The notes: a model not told the origin generated them from the letters alone. A stretch of DNA of 64,000 nt from Ephemerocybe angulata (GCA_013368325.1 JAACJK010000018.1:1-64000), one strand, 5' to 3'; numbered from the stretch's first letter, positions 1 to 13,659 are shown. Numbers and translations are program-made.

Positions 1-3000
1 TTATTCGGTCCCATCATGCGGTCTGGCGCGAAGGAATCCTCTGTCGAGCGGGTCTGGGAGGACACGCTGTCGACCGTCCACCCGGCTGACTGCATGACAG
101 CCTCTACCTTTCATTTGATCTAACTTTTTCTGGGACCACACACCAATACCGCTCTCTCCAACAGAACCGCATCGAGGACGTCTGCCACGTCGGCGTCATC
201 AGGACACTCCTCCTCTTCGTCCTCAGTATCTAAATCAGCATCCTTATCGTACTGAGCGGCGACCTGGAGCTTCAGCTGTGCGTGGTAGTCATCACGAGCA
301 TCGTAGCATTCATGTCGGATGTTCATGTTGCTGATTATCTGAAGGTGCCTATCTGAAAACGAATACCTATCGAACGCTGCATCCCAACTTTCGCATGACG
401 ACTTTCAAATCGAGCGGAGACCTCCAGGGTACGAAGAGAGTGAGTATAGTGCAACAATAGTACTCGCGATCGTCTCCATCGGGTCTCGGTAGATAAGCCC
501 CGAGGAAGTTGGGGACGACAGTCTGCATCCTTCGGACATCGTAAGCAATGCGATGGGACTTGAATAGAGGATGCCTCTCTGATAGCATAAGAGCGTCTTC
601 GACGGATTTTTAACACCCACCACTGACTTACGGACGCTACACTGGATCCAGTCATACAAACATACCGCGGTAAGCTCTTCGGGTCTCATCATGTAGTCGT
701 CGACACTTGACCGACTCAAAATCCTTCCGTAGGTCCGTTTGATCGCCACAGAGTCCTCTTCGTCCTCGTCGCCGCCGTCGTCGAAGCAGGGCTCAACGTC
801 TTCCATTTCATGGTCAATGTCGTCTCCCACCGGAACGGGGAAGGAGTTGTCCACGGCGCCGTCGTTGGAGCGAGGATTTTCCGCTCTGGAGGCTTCCTCT
901 GCGGCGGCCCACTCGTTCTGTACATACACCACGTAAGTTCGCCAGTATAACTTCTCGAAGGAGTGACTGGAGTAATGATCCGGGTGACCAAGCAGATACA
1001 TAGCGGCCATAGGACCGCCTATCTCGATTTTCGATGTCAGAGAATTTGCCATTTTCATTATAAGTTGCCGGGCTGCATCGTTCTCGGATTTACTTTCTAC
1101 CCACACGTCTGGATTTCGTTCGAAGACATCGTATATGGAGGAAAATATTTGGTAGGTCTTCAGACCCATCTTACAGATATAGTCTGCAATATACCCAGCG
1201 GTCGCTTTAACAGCTGTACCTGAGGACAGCGAAGAACAGTCGGTGTTACATCCGAAACAGTACACCATGACATCGTTGACAGTGTTGATGTTGGCTCATT
1301 CTTCATGAGGTGAATATGTCCCTCTTTGTCTACGACGGTGACCTTGGAGATCTTCCTGGGAAACCTCGCGGTGCACCCTTTCTCCTTATTCAGACAGCCT
1401 TTCCCAACGATGAGCTGCTTGTCGACCCCCCATGACCTTCACGTTTCGCTTAACGAAGCAGGAATGCACGTTGGATCGTACAGTATATGGTCCAGGTCTC
1501 CCGGTAATGGTCCAACCATTTGTCGACCCCGAACATTCCTCACAGGTGCAGGAGTCGGCCACTGCAGGACAAGTCGTAAGCGGAGGAGGGACAGGGAGCT
1601 TCTGGATTGGGGTCTTCGATGACAGGTGCGTCATGTCCACTCGGATACTTAGAGTCGTCGATTAACGGCTCGACGAGAAGATCGATCTCCTCTGAGTCAT
1701 CCGCGTCAGGTGCGACCTTCAACATTGACATCCGACTTAGGGGCAGCTGGCGCTTAGTAGAGAACTTGGCGCTCATATCCTCCAAAGATCCGGTGAAGAA
1801 GTCGCCAGTGTGGCTTCCTTCGAGGATAGGATATGAGCTCGCTCACGAACTCGCTATCCTTAGCCATCAACCGATCCCTTACCTGTTGAGGACTCAGAGC
1901 ACAGACTATCCATACCAGCATATGCAATGTAAGGTCATGCGCCCTGCTGCTCTACAGTGCCGTAATAGGCTGCTGTATGACCGAATATACCGGCTCACCT
2001 TCCGGGTCTCCCCATCTGAGAAGATGCTTAATGAGCAGAAGGACCATGAAGTGGAAGAAGCGCGCCCCGGCCACGGGGTTTGGGCGACGAGTCGGGCTCT
2101 CTCCATGTACTCTCTCAGCTCAGGGTTAAATTCTACTTTTTTATCCGCCCAATATATACATATGGGGTGCTTATTATCTGCAGGTGACAATGTGATGAAC
2201 CACGATGGTGCACCTCTGTTCGCAATGAGTGACCAAACCTCGCTTCTCATATTCTTCTTCCCAGCGAGAGAACCGTGGACGCTACTCCAACGTGATCTAT
2301 CTGGTCCATTATAGAAAGCATAGCTTCTCCTTTCCGTCTCTGGGATGACCCGCTCGCCTTCTTGCAGTCTCGTAGCGATGTCCTTGATGACTACCGGGTT
2401 AATCTTGTGTACTCTTGAAGCGATGGACGCGAAGTTACTGCGCCTAGTTAAGACAATACTACCGTTTTTACTTTCCTAATCTGCTCATCGTTGAACGCGA
2501 CGATAATGAAGCGGGTTTCCGTCTGGAACCTCTTGTCATGGTACATGAGCATCCATTTCTTCTGAGTCGTCTCGGACATCCTGCCATGCAGTCTCGCAGT
2601 ACCCAACCCCCCGAGCCGTAGGGAACAACCAGGGTAGATCTGTGGATATAGTTGAGGATTGTTATACTTCGATTCGGGAGTGTCCGAATGGCCAACAGCC
2701 AAGACGGTACTATCCCCCGTTCGTAATGCCAGTTGCTGCGCCCTTCGGGCGTCAAGAGACATGCATCAAGACGGCTCCCGATCAGGCCATTCACGGTGAA
2801 TGGGCAAGGTCCGCTGGTGGTTCCATCGTCTTCAAAGGTGTCATGAACACTCGTCGTCGACGCGACTACATTCGTGCCGTCCTCCAACGCTCTGACAACT
2901 ACTTTGACGACGGATCCGCGCTCAGGATAGGTGCCTAGGGTCTCGTAGTCAATCAGTAAATCGGCATAGTCGGCGTGGTTCAGCTTGAGCCATTCAGAGC

Positions 3001-4571
3001 ATTCTTGACATTGTTACGGCGCACCAGCATCGGGGACCTGACGATCTCATCCTCTTCAGGTGGGTTGACCCCAGTGAAGATGAAGGCCAATACCTCGTCT
3101 ACCTCACTCCGAGGAGGAGGCAGCTGGTGATAATTTTCATTGTAGGACACGCAAATGAAATCGCGTTAGCAATCATCTTTGAGTGCGCCGGTCGACCGGG
3201 GGCAGACGAGACACGAACGACGCAGCGGTTAGTTCGAATTCGGGCAACCAAGACCTGCTCAGCGTAGGTAAGATCGGCCAGGATACTAGGTACAGGGCCT
3301 ACCCATAGTCCATTCGCAAGCGCATTATGGGGTCGTCGGCCGTTGTTGAGTGCGTCGACACAACAGGACATATCGCGGTTAGAGATTTATCTAGAATGGG
3401 CCCAGATTCATATTCAATTGGATCCTTCGAGCTATGGCGCTCGCGTCTGGCTAGACCGGGCTCCACTAAGGGGTCGAGCGAACACGCTAACGACTCGAGA
3501 GGCGTAAGCTCAGTCAGGAGGGTCAACTGCCACATGACGCGCATCCAGACTCTTCAAAATGTTCGGGTCGCAAGTCCTCACAGAAGTCACGAACAATAGA
3601 CAGTCTATCGGCGTTGGTCAACGGAGGCGGGGGATATTTAAACACCCTTTCATCTTCTTCTGGCACCAGGACCACAGTATGGGGTTCAACGTCAGCAGCC
3701 CTGGGTTTCTGCGCAGCCTTTGGCTTGATAACGGGGACGAACACGGCATGATAGGACGGGCAGTCTACGCACACGTGTTTTCCAAGCTCCAGTATTCCCC
3801 CAGCCTTTGAGGTACGTACAGGAAACTCCACACCGTGGAGACTAGCCAGGCAGACCACAGTGCCGTTAGTACCTTTCTTGGCTAGCGTCATCCAAGGAAC
3901 GTCGTGACACACGAAAGAGTCCCCCAGGATGGTCGTCCCTGTTCTAGTACCAGCATCTTCGACGACATCCAGTGCCAACAGTCGAGCTCCGGACGCGTAC
4001 GTTGGCTGAACATCGGAAGGTATATTCGCGAACTTTAGGATCTCGTCGAGAGTGAAGCTCTTAATGCTTCTGATAGCGTCGTTAATATACTCTGGTCGGG
4101 GAATGGGCTGACCCGCCCGAGACGACGAGCAAGTGAAAATGGACGTGTGGGGTTCACAACCACCACAGACATGCTCGCGCAAGACGGAGACAATGGATTC
4201 CTGGATTGACCTCGCTGCGGTTTGAGCCCGTGGACTTTGGCGACAGACTTGAGCTCGGTCAAGTTGAGGTGGGGAAGAAGGAGTTCTAAGGGGACATCCA
4301 GCTCAAACGCACCGTCATGAGAGCCGAGTATATTCCCGATCGATCCACGAGGGGCATATCTGACGAGTTCGTATGTTCCAGACACGTAGGCGGGACCGTC
4401 AAGGTCATTCTGCACCAGAAAGGGCCCAAGCTCTGCCCAGGTAAACTTTCTCTGCACATGTGCGCCGCCTCCGTAGAGGGAGGCGGCACCAGAATCACGG
4501 GTAACGGGTAACGCATCGTCAGGGCGAGTTGTGTCGATATGCATTTCAGAGGATAAGTAGGGTATATACAA
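1..4571 (-). pseudogene. Decayed Helitron Rep/helicase gene, N-terminal part only
   Basis: Read on the minus strand, the pieces match the N-terminal half of fungal Helitron replicator proteins in the right order. A leader near 4571-4230 ends in a leucine-rich LPHLNLTELK stretch. A cysteine pair FEESGCASCG follows near 3550, then LANGLWVGPVP (about 3300), and the Helitron-like N domain (about 2250-1900: GAPSWFITLSPAD). Last comes the Rep tyrosine motif GYIADYICK near 1180-1193, followed by NSLTSKIEIG and LLGHPDHYSSHSFEKLYWRTYV. The PIF1-type helicase domain would lie left of base 1. The frame changes at about 4218, 3533, 3365, 3150 and 1922, each fixed by one missing base and none by an intron, so this copy cannot make a full protein. 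The loss near 1922 falls inside the HUH histidine motif. Raw-read error is the alternative explanation for the shifts. Confidence 0.85.
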
Positions 4572-4813
4572 CCGTTGAGGATGTATGGTAGGAGAGACGT
4601 GGCTGTCGAAAGAGAAGGGTACATAGTCAGGAGAACGGTCCCATTACGTGTAATCACAAGTCGAAGCCTTCACGTGATAACATATACAAACAAACGTTTA
4701 ATCTCTGTACATTGCCACAGGTGATAGAAAGCTATGATATACAGGACAGTGCGGGTTGACGATATAGTATCAGGGCACGACTGGATAGGCTACTGAGGTA
4801 AAGATTCACGATA

Positions 4814-7800
4814 TCATCTCGCTTCGCCATTTCCGATAAGCATGACCCAGCGAATATTGAAACTAACCTTCCACTGTCCCTTCTTTCCGTGGAACACGGA
4901 CAAAGTGTATGCGACGACAACGAACGAATTACGGGGGATCTCACCGTCCCACCGGGGTAGCTGATCGAGCCTGTCCAGGTCACGCTCGAGGTCCAGAACG
5001 AACCCGGTGCAATCGTAAACGGGAACTGGACACATATTATCACGTCAGCATATGGCAAGATAAAGTGGAGAAGAAGGGAAAGCACACGTACTGGTTTCCT
5101 CGATGCCAAGGCTAAACGAGTCCCCAACAGGTGCAGACGTAGACCCCGACGCGGAGGCAGTGGCCGGACTCGGTTTCGAGGGAGAATATCTTCTAGGGGC
5201 GGGAACATCACCGTCTTCATAAATGCGAGGTTAGGTACGATATATGCGAGGGTTAGAAGTATCTTACCACCGAACAAAGACTTTGAGCAGAACTGCATCT
5301 CGTCCATCCCCAACTGCGCACCAAGAAGCTCCTTCGAAAAGGCGGAGCAGACAAATCCTACCATCCGCTCGAACTCCTGACTGTGGAATACGCCATGAAG
5401 CTTCTTCTGCTTGACGCCGACGGGGCAGGGCTCGGTGATATACGACTGGGTCGCCTGGACCGCGGACAGACAGATTGCAACTCTACGATCGCTGGTGTAG
5501 AGCTGGAGCTTCGTACCCGGCGGGAGCTCGCGCACCAACACACTCTGCGTGGATGCGCGAGACGGATTGAGGAATTGCTTGTGCGACTTGAAGACGATAG
5601 CGTTTATGGCTGAACTGGATATACAGGAACGGTAAGCGAGCGGTCAGACGGAAGCGATCGCAACGTACTCGTAGTCGAGCAGAGGACAGTCGTCAATCCA
5701 GTTGCTGAATGAATAAGTACCCTTCCCGGCTACATCCGTCCACAATTGAAACTTGCCCGACCTGTAAACCGCCGATAGAGCTGGTAAGTCGTTTATACCA
5801 CCTATCTTTCAACGAACAGGACGAACCATACAGGATCTAAGTCTTCGTACGTTTTCTTCAGGGCCGGGTCTTGCAGAGCTTCGTCCATGACCTGACAGGT
5901 TTCGGGAGGTGTGCGAGCCTTGTTGAAATACGCGCCCGCGAGTGCGCGACCTGGTACAGCCGGATTCCGCTCCTTGAACATAGACTTGAAGGAACGAGCG
6001 GCGTTGGGTTTCTGCACGACCGGGGTAGAGCTGACAGCCGGCTTGGCGTCCTCTGATCCTCCGCCCGCCTCGGACTTTTGCACGACCGGAGTCGAGCGCA
6101 CAGGTGGCTTGGCATCCTCGGACCCTCCGCCCGCCTCAACTGCAGAACCAGCGACGGGCTCAGAGGATTCTCCTTGCTCGCCAGCCTCGTGAACGGAGTC
6201 GCCAGGCGGCTTGACTGCATCGACAGGTGCGGACCGTTTACCAGAACGGGAGCTACCAGAGGCTGCTTTGCGGCTCGATCCTCGAACTACCGAAGCCGTG
6301 GGGTCCGACGCCTTAGACGGGCGCGCGGCAGGGGTACGGGACGACGCTTTCTGTTTCCCTGCGGAGACGATGCTGACGGGTTGCTCGGGGTCAGGCTTCG
6401 ACAGTCCGGAGGACACGGTCGTGTTCGAAGTAGACTTCTTCTCTCGTGAGGTGACAGCTGGAGAGGACGCAGCCACATCGGGAGTAGACGTCGACCCTCT
6501 TCCGCTGGTGGTTCTCTTCTTGGCAGCTGACTTTGAGGCAGATTTCTTGTCGAGCGAGATGGCGGAAACATGGGCGGGTGTGGCGGCGGATGTCGCAGTG
6601 GACACTTGATCAGCGGACGTCGGCGTTGCACTGGCACCGGACCTTGACGACTTGGGACGAGGGGTGGATGGCGGAGGAGGGGGTGAAGATACAAGAGTGG
6701 GCGTTGTACCCTGGTTGAGGGAGGGAACCGGAGCAGAAGGCGAGGTGACTGTTGGCTTGGACTTATCGACTTGACGGGTGGCAGACGGCGCGGACGATGC
6801 AGAAGGCTCCTTCGACCTGATCGGCTTTGGCTTGACATCCTGACTGGGAGCAGACGAAGACGGTGGAGGGGCGAGGGGTTTCGACTTCGTGGACTTATCG
6901 CGGCGTGGATGGGGGGAGGGAGACGAATCGACGGGCTGGGACGTCGTACGAGTCGAGGACGACCGTCGATCGCCGTCGGGTGACTGTGCGCTTTCTGTGT
7001 TACGGTTGTTCTCAGGTACATCGACCGAATCAGTGGGAAGCCGTGAGGATGCTGGGTCTTTGGCATGGGAGTCTGGTGTACTACCCGCTTCGTTGCTCTC
7101 CTTGTTGTCGGCTTTGCGACGTCGCGAAGAACGTCCAACCTGTTTATCGGTGGAAGGCGGAGCGTGGTCAGCGGTCGTGGCGGATTTGGTGTCCTTCCTT
7201 GATGAGCCTGTGGAGCGTACACGGCGCGCTGAGGCGGGTGACGACTTTGAGGATACAGCGTTCGCAGGAGGAGTTGACTGACTCGACTTGGCCTCCAGCA
7301 CTTCGACGGAGGTCGCAGGAGTCACATGTGCCGTGGACGAAGGCTGCGAAACAGAGGGCTTCGGCTTCACGGTGGATTCTACGAAAATAAACGATGATAA
7401 GTCATAACACAACCCGAAAGTAAAGAAAAGGGACGAACGGGCACCTGGATCGGGAACGGATGGCTTGGTGTTTTGTTCCGCTGAGGCCGCGTCGTAGATA
7501 TTGCCTGGTGCTCGAGAAGGGGAGCTGTCGCGGGTGACGACGGCTCATCGTAGCTACTCGCAGGACGGAGTGAGGGACCTCCACCTGGAGTCTTCCATGG
7601 GCGAGGCTGCGTCAAGGGGAGAGCATATACGGAAGCAGCGTCGCTGCCACCTTCATCTTCGGAGCCTTGGTATGACGCAGAGTCGCTAGATGGCACTGTT
7701 ACTACGGATACGGGCACGACAGACAGCGGAGAGTAGGAGACGTACCCCGATATGGATGCTTCGTGAACGGCTTCGTCATCGCCTCCACACCCCTCTCCAT

Positions 7801-9449
7801 GTTCGGACACGGAGGGAGGATTGGCCGGGGCAGGTCCGTCGTGGTGGCGGTCTCCGTCCTCATCGTCTGTAGGACTTTCAAAATCCGCCGATTGTCCGGG
7901 TGCGACTGGACCATCATCACTGGAAGACATGTCAGTATACGGGCAATGGCGTGCAGAGTGTTCAACTGACATGAAGGGGTCATCCAAATCGTAGCCGACG
8001 GTCTCGTTGTCGTGCAAAGGTACATCATGAGGTCCTGGCGGGGATGACATGGCGCTCGCGCGACCCCCGGTACTACTTTCCCGACCTTCCCCCACATTCT
8101 CTCCATCAGACATGACGGCGTCGTCTTCCACGTAGCCGCGCCCATAAGCCGAACCCTCCTCGTCTCCTTCGTCGGCATCGGCGTCGCTCGAGGCAGAGGC
8201 CGCGTCCTGGAGCTCGACATCCTGCTCAGCCGAGAACGAAACGGCATCAACCTCTCCTTCTTCCATGTCGATATCCGTCAAAGGCGACAAGTCTGCCTCG
8301 CCTTCACTCATGTCGTCATCGGATAGCTGAGCAGCTACAGGGCCCTGCTCCGCGTCCATGTCGGAAGAACAGCTAAGGGAACGACAATGAGCGTGGGTGT
8401 CGCCGACCGATAGTACCATTAAATTATACGCACTGCTCCAGTTGCCCAGGCATAGCTTCGTCGTCAGATGGCACATGCTGGGGAGTATCCGTGGCCAAGC
8501 GAACGCGTTTCCTGCTGCAGTTCATGCGGGTGAACATCAATTAATAAAGCGCTGTGAACTCGACGACGCACCGCTTTTTAGACGCGTCATGGTCGCTGGT
8601 GTCCTCATTGGCGGAGAGCACGACGGAGTTCTGGGCGCGATGGCGCTTACTGCAAGTAGGGTTAATGTGAGGTGTACGAAGGAGGACAGGAATCACACCT
8701 CTTGGTACTGGTTGAAGGAACGTCTTCGACCATGACTTCGGATGGAGGGACAACATCCGCGAGCTTACTGGAGGACGCCTTGGACTTCCTGCCGCGAGTG
8801 GTCTCTTGGGTCCTCGATCGTTCTCCAGAGTTGCCTGAAGCAGGGGGTTCACCGGCTCTAACGCGCGAGGAGGCTCTTCGAGCCGCCGTGGCTCGAGTTT
8901 CGATAATCGAGGGGGCCGCCGGTTCAATGCGATTCTTTGACGCCCTCCCCGAATACATGGAGTCGCTGGGATCCATCCCTACACCTCTACACCCAAAGGT
9001 CAGGAAACAAGGGTAGAGAGGGGTGGGTGAGAACATACGCGTCTTGCCCGGAGTCGTCGTCTGAGGCGGTGTCGACTTCAACCTCGACTGTACTCCCATC
9101 GGCTTTGAACTTGGTGACACTTGAGACAATAAACAAAGGACGTTAGAGCCACAGGGCTGTAAGAGACGCGACGAGTCTACGCACAATCCAGACGAACTAG
9201 AGCTACAAGGCAGCATATCAGGTGGGGGTGCAGACAAGCGGAGGCCAATTGAACTCACCGCTTGCTCGGAGATGCATCAGCCTTGGCCGGTTTGGGGGTG
9301 CGGGGAGTTTCCGCCTTCACGTTGGAGGCTCCATCCTTACGCTTTCCTCGGGGAGTGGGAGTACTAGGAATGTGCACAGGCGACGGAGACCGAGAGGTAG
9401 GGGACGGAGATCGCGAAGCAACTTCAGCGTAAGACGGTTTGGTAGACAT
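4814..9449 (-). CDS. Large unknown protein, disordered N-terminus and conserved-looking C-terminal domain
   Basis: About 11 exons give roughly 1,330 residues. The start is MSTKPSYAEVASRSP at 9449. Exons 9259-9449, 9039-9119, 8699-8986, 8572-8649, 8434-8514 and 7445-8372 join in phase through typical introns. The N-terminal two thirds is low complexity: basic S/P/K first, then very acidic (MSEGEADLSPLTDIDMEEGE), then S/P/K-rich again. The last 250 or so residues look folded: KTYEDLDPVWFVLFVE, FQLWTDVAGKGTYSFSNWID, LVRELPPGTKLQLYTSDRR, LHGVFHSQEFERMVGFVCS, and a tail with VVVAYTLSVFHGKKGQW. I do not recognise the family. Two junctions look damaged: the donor at 5805 reads AT instead of GT, and the acceptor at 7379 is out of phase, so the gene may be decaying. 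It lies just upstream of the Helitron relic on the same strand and head-to-head with the next gene. Confidence 0.6.
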
Positions 9450-10263
9450 CGTAAAACCGAAGGTCAGGTAGATGGCCGAGGGGGGATCCAAAACGAACAA
9501 GCGAACAAGTTATAGGTCGCCAGGAAAGACAGAACCCTCCCGTAGCATTGGGAAAGCCGAGGAACACATGCTGGTCCTCCATCGAGGAAGCTATCCACAT
9601 GGTGTCACGAAGAAATCAAAAGGGAAATGTGGGCGCCTAGCAGCAACTTACCAGCCCCAAATTCAGACGAGCTACAATTTGCGGATAGAGGGTGCGCATC
9701 CGAAGAGAAGAGGTCGTCAAAGACAGATTCCATCGTCATGCCAGGGTCGTACCTGGACACGAGACCAACATCACATGCCCCCGGAGATCTCCGATTATTT
9801 ATCTGATCAAAGATAAGTCTAAGATCAGGGATCGTGGACCGGGCAGGCGAGGGCGCCGCGCCCCTGCATGTATCCGTCCCTCACACTCTATATTTCTGGG
9901 GTACCAACGTCCATCCCCACGCAGAGCAATATGGGGAATTAAAAAAGAACGAAGCGATTAACAGGCGACGATAGGATCTGAAGCGCAGCGACAGCATGGT
10001 ACTTGCGCCCGATGGTACTCCTTACTCAGACCGCAGGCACTTAGATGCATCGGAGGGGTGATGAAAGCGGTTGGGGGCTGCGCATGGAGATCGGAATACG
10101 GGGCGGGTGCCACTAGCTGCCACTAGGAGGTGCGTGTACGATGGAGACATGACACCATATTAGACAAAGGCTAAAGCATCGAAACAGTATCGATCTGATA
10201 TAAAACTGATGAACGGCAAAGTCGAGACCCCATAACCCTACCCATCGTATTCACCCGCATCAA
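9450..10263. promoter_or_regulatory. Divergent intergenic region between two unknown genes
   Basis: About 810 bases separate the start codons of the two divergent unknown genes at 9449 (minus) and 10264 (plus). The shared spacing suggests a bidirectional promoter. No TATA box or repeat stood out to me, and no convincing coding sequence is present. Confidence 0.4.
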
Positions 10264-11799
10264 ATGAACCACCAGTACGATGTCGACAAAGCCAGTGAGT
10301 ACAATACAGATGGCCGACGATGTCTACTAACCCAAGTGTCCAATCAGCCCGGCTGTTGGGCGACATCGGGAAAGGACAGCTGCAGACGATCGCAGACGGC
10401 TTCGTGAGCCTGGCGCAGGCAGAGGTCTGTACGCCCCCGCTACGACCGTAGAGGGACACGACTAATATTAAGCCTCCAGATCGACAAAATGCGCCTGATG
10501 GACATCCAGTACCCACCTTCGACTCGTATCATGGACGGGGAGGACGAGGTCGTGTTCAAAGTGCAGGGAGTTATGTGCGGTAAACTATTACCACCCTTCA
10601 CGGAGTCGCCGTAAGTCCCTACGCAGCTCTGCAATCCGTCAAGGGCACTGACCCCCAGTACAGTGTATCGTCTCCTCGGTCTAAAGGCCTATCCAGGATA
10701 AGGAACCTCAGACAGCACGTCAAGGTCACTGGATTCGGGTCAAGCGAATATGACGCATACATGGACAAGCTTCAGACGGTCCACGACGCCTTCGCCCAGC
10801 ACGCGCGCGACAGGGAAGTAGACCAGATCGAGTTTATCCCATACGAAGGGCACCAGTCGCTGGAGGTGCATTCGCGGTACTTCACGGACAGGGCTCTCGT
10901 GCCGTACGAGAAGAACCAGGCATTTCTCCCGGGGGTGGACCCCTTCGACGTCCTCCGGAAGCTGCAACCCGACGAATTCATCCACGCGGCCGACAACGTC
11001 GTGGAGTACTGCGTACGAGCGGTCGCTAACGGGTCTACAACGTGAGTACCGTTCCCTCCGTGAGGAGTACTCTCGCTGACCGGCACAACCGCAGTTACGG
11101 CCCTTGCGAACCCAGCGTATTCAAGGTGGGAGACGTAGTCGAGGTCGCTTTCTCTTGCGTTGGCGTACCCATCAAAGGGCAACGCATGCGCATCCTCTTG
11201 CAGTTGCGTGGTCTGACGCTTCTGGATAATACGATAAGAAAGGTGAGAGGACATTCGTCGGACTGTGTCCAGGGTCATTAACATCTACACAGGAGTCCGA
11301 ACGCACCACGAGGATGACGATGGCACTTGTGGCGTTGAATAGGACACCGCGTCGGAAGAGGTTATATCTCACAGAGGAGGAGGTGTGTGGAGACGCGCAT
11401 GGGACGAAGAGAACTCGAAGGAGCGAGGACAGTCGCGAGCGCGTTCCTGCGCCCGTATTCGCACCGGTGACGGAAACTGAGGTCGGGAACGAAGAAGGAG
11501 AGATCATTGAAGTTGAAGGAAGCGATGGAAGTTCCACGGTAGGAGGAGGCGAAGGCGATGGGGATGGCGCGGCTGAGGGCGAGGCGGATGGGGAAGGAGA
11601 GGGAGGTGGGGATGTAGAAGGCAATGAAGGTGAGGACGACAGTGCAGAGGCTGTAAGTGGAGGGGAGTTGGAGGAGGGGGAGATGTTACCGGACCTCCCC
11701 GACTCCGACGACGAGGACGTGCACGGAGTGGAAGGGGAAGGTGGAGGCGATGACGCAGCTGAGGCAGGGGAGCGCGGGGATGCGATGAACGTCGACTGA
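10264..11799 (+). CDS. Unknown protein with acidic tail, head-to-head with the 9449 gene
   Basis: Six exons (10264-10294, 10348-10424, 10480-10610, 10664-11041, 11095-11242, 11293-11799) join in phase into 423 residues. The start MNHQYDVDKA was chosen because it alone puts exon 2 in frame. The central part looks folded: IDKMRLMDIQYPPSTRIMDG, VVFKVQGVMCGKLLPPF, then FKVGDVVEVAFSCVGVPIKG and MRILLQLRGLTLLDN. The C-terminal 160 residues are extremely rich in E, G and D with a basic patch (RRKRLYLTEEE) before it. I do not recognise the family. The beta-rich GDVVEV...LRGLTLLD segment could be a nucleic-acid-binding fold, but that is a guess. The head-to-head arrangement with the 9449 gene and the nearby Helitron suggest transposon cargo, which is also inference. 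Confidence 0.7.
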
Positions 11800-13650
11800 G
11801 GAGGGTATAACGGAGGTGACGGAGGACATAGGAATGCGCAGGCGATGCACAAGATACCCGTTTGAACAATATTTGGAGAGGTACCGAATATGGGTCCTCG
11901 ACCATCCACTCTTTCCAGTGATTTCTCAGTATAATTACATCAGTCTTATGGACCACTATTTCGAGACGACCCTTATATGGGACATCCACTTTCCACTCCT
12001 TTCAGCGACTTCCTACTCTAATTATCTATATCTATGCCTCCATTTGGACCCGTACTACTTCGGGGGTTGTCATGTTGGGGTTTCACGCTCATTTATTGGT
12101 TACGCTACTTAGTACGCTCTCTACTTCGCCGCTTTTGAAGTTGATGTTTCACACTCTTTTTATATACTATATCGGCACCACCTTTTTGTTATACCATATC
12201 CGTCCCAAATTTACGGTGGTTGCGACGTGGATTACATTCACGCAAGGCTGCAGCGCGATAGGACTAACCTCGAGGACGGGAAGAAGAGGATTATGCGCGT
12301 GGGGCGGGCTGCACAAGGCTAATAAAGCTAGAGACTATAGTATGTGTAGCTAGGATTAATTAAGGAGATGATGAAGGAGGGACATTTGAATGCAGGAATA
12401 CGTACCAACGCATAAAAGGAAGCTGATTAGGAAAGGGGGGAGAAGGTAGGATGCAGGGGAAGAAGGAAGGGAGCGAGGACCGTTGTAGAAAGGGATGGGA
12501 CGGGCCGGCTGCGGCAAAGGGAAAATGATGGGCGCGACGCGGAACGGAGGCGGCGAAGCGGAACGGATTTTTGATCGTTTGATGCACAGGGAGGCTCAAA
12601 GGCTTGGCGCGGGGAAATCCACCGTAAGAGTACCCGAGCCAAAATGCCTCGGAATATGGGTCTGAAATGCCCAAACGGAGGTAAAACTTGAAAAAAGAGC
12701 CAAGTTATTTACTCAGAAAACAGTCTATTCGGCCTTTTCAGACGTGTAACTACCATGCGCCGACCAAGGTACACATCTCTGTTGAAGAATATGCAGAGCT
12801 CGGCCGGGCATAACTTGGGGACATCACCCTTCGTTGGGGGAATGCACAGCGAAGTGGCCATGCTTATATAGACGTGGAAGGCGCACGGACCAGATGCCGT
12901 GTCGCATCCCGGTCGTGAGGTGCGCTTCGGTAAGCTCGGTTCCGGATAGACTCCCGCTGTTCTCGACTCGGTAATGTCCCCATTCCTTCCCCTCCACTGT
13001 GTACTGATTATTCTTGCCTTTATTGCAGACTCTGCTGCATGCTGACTCCTGAGTAAGGTGCTTTAAAGGCTCGAGGACCACCTCTGAGTCTTCAAGCAAT
13101 TACGGTTGGACCCTGAACGTACGTACGCCAAGTCCCGAGTTTATTTCCGGCTACCCGAATCTCGATGCAGAGCCGAGCTCTAGCGCGGGAACACGCTAGC
13201 CTGTCTACAACGGAGCTAGGAACGCTCGTCCCATTCTCCCAATTCTTTCTCCCTCACCCCGTCACCAAGCCACGCTGGCACAGTTCACGGCGGTCGATCC
13301 TCTCTTCCGTTTGCCTTCCACAACCAAGGCCATTCTTCAATGAGCTTGTCAGTTGCATCATCTCTACCCTCATCCCTGAATTAGCTATTGTAGGCTGCTT
13401 CGCTTGCTGGAAGATGGCCCACTCGACTGCCAGCGCGCGCGCACTCACCGAGGTCAGGTAAGTCGAAACCCATTCTTCATTCAACACTGACGCGCTTGCT
13501 CGTCCTTGATCGGAATCGCTCCAAGCCCCAAGTCTCGTCACGCGTCATCTAGCCCCCTTCGGCTCAAAACCACTAGTCGCCCGTACGCCCGCGTCACGGT
13601 GCATCTCTCAATCATCTCGCACGACAGAGGCACTACGACGATAGTAAATC
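11800..13650. other. Stretch without recognisable genes
   Basis: Only short reading frames with no family resemblance and no consistent splice structure are seen. The first 300 bases are T-rich and may be the 3' untranslated region of the preceding gene. The rest is unassigned. Confidence 0.5.
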
Positions 13651-13659
13651 CAGTGACCA

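Noticed and set aside
6287..7222. 311-codon minus-strand frame in the S/P/K-rich exon
   Set aside because: It is an alternative frame of the same low-complexity exon; the frame used joins both flanking exons.
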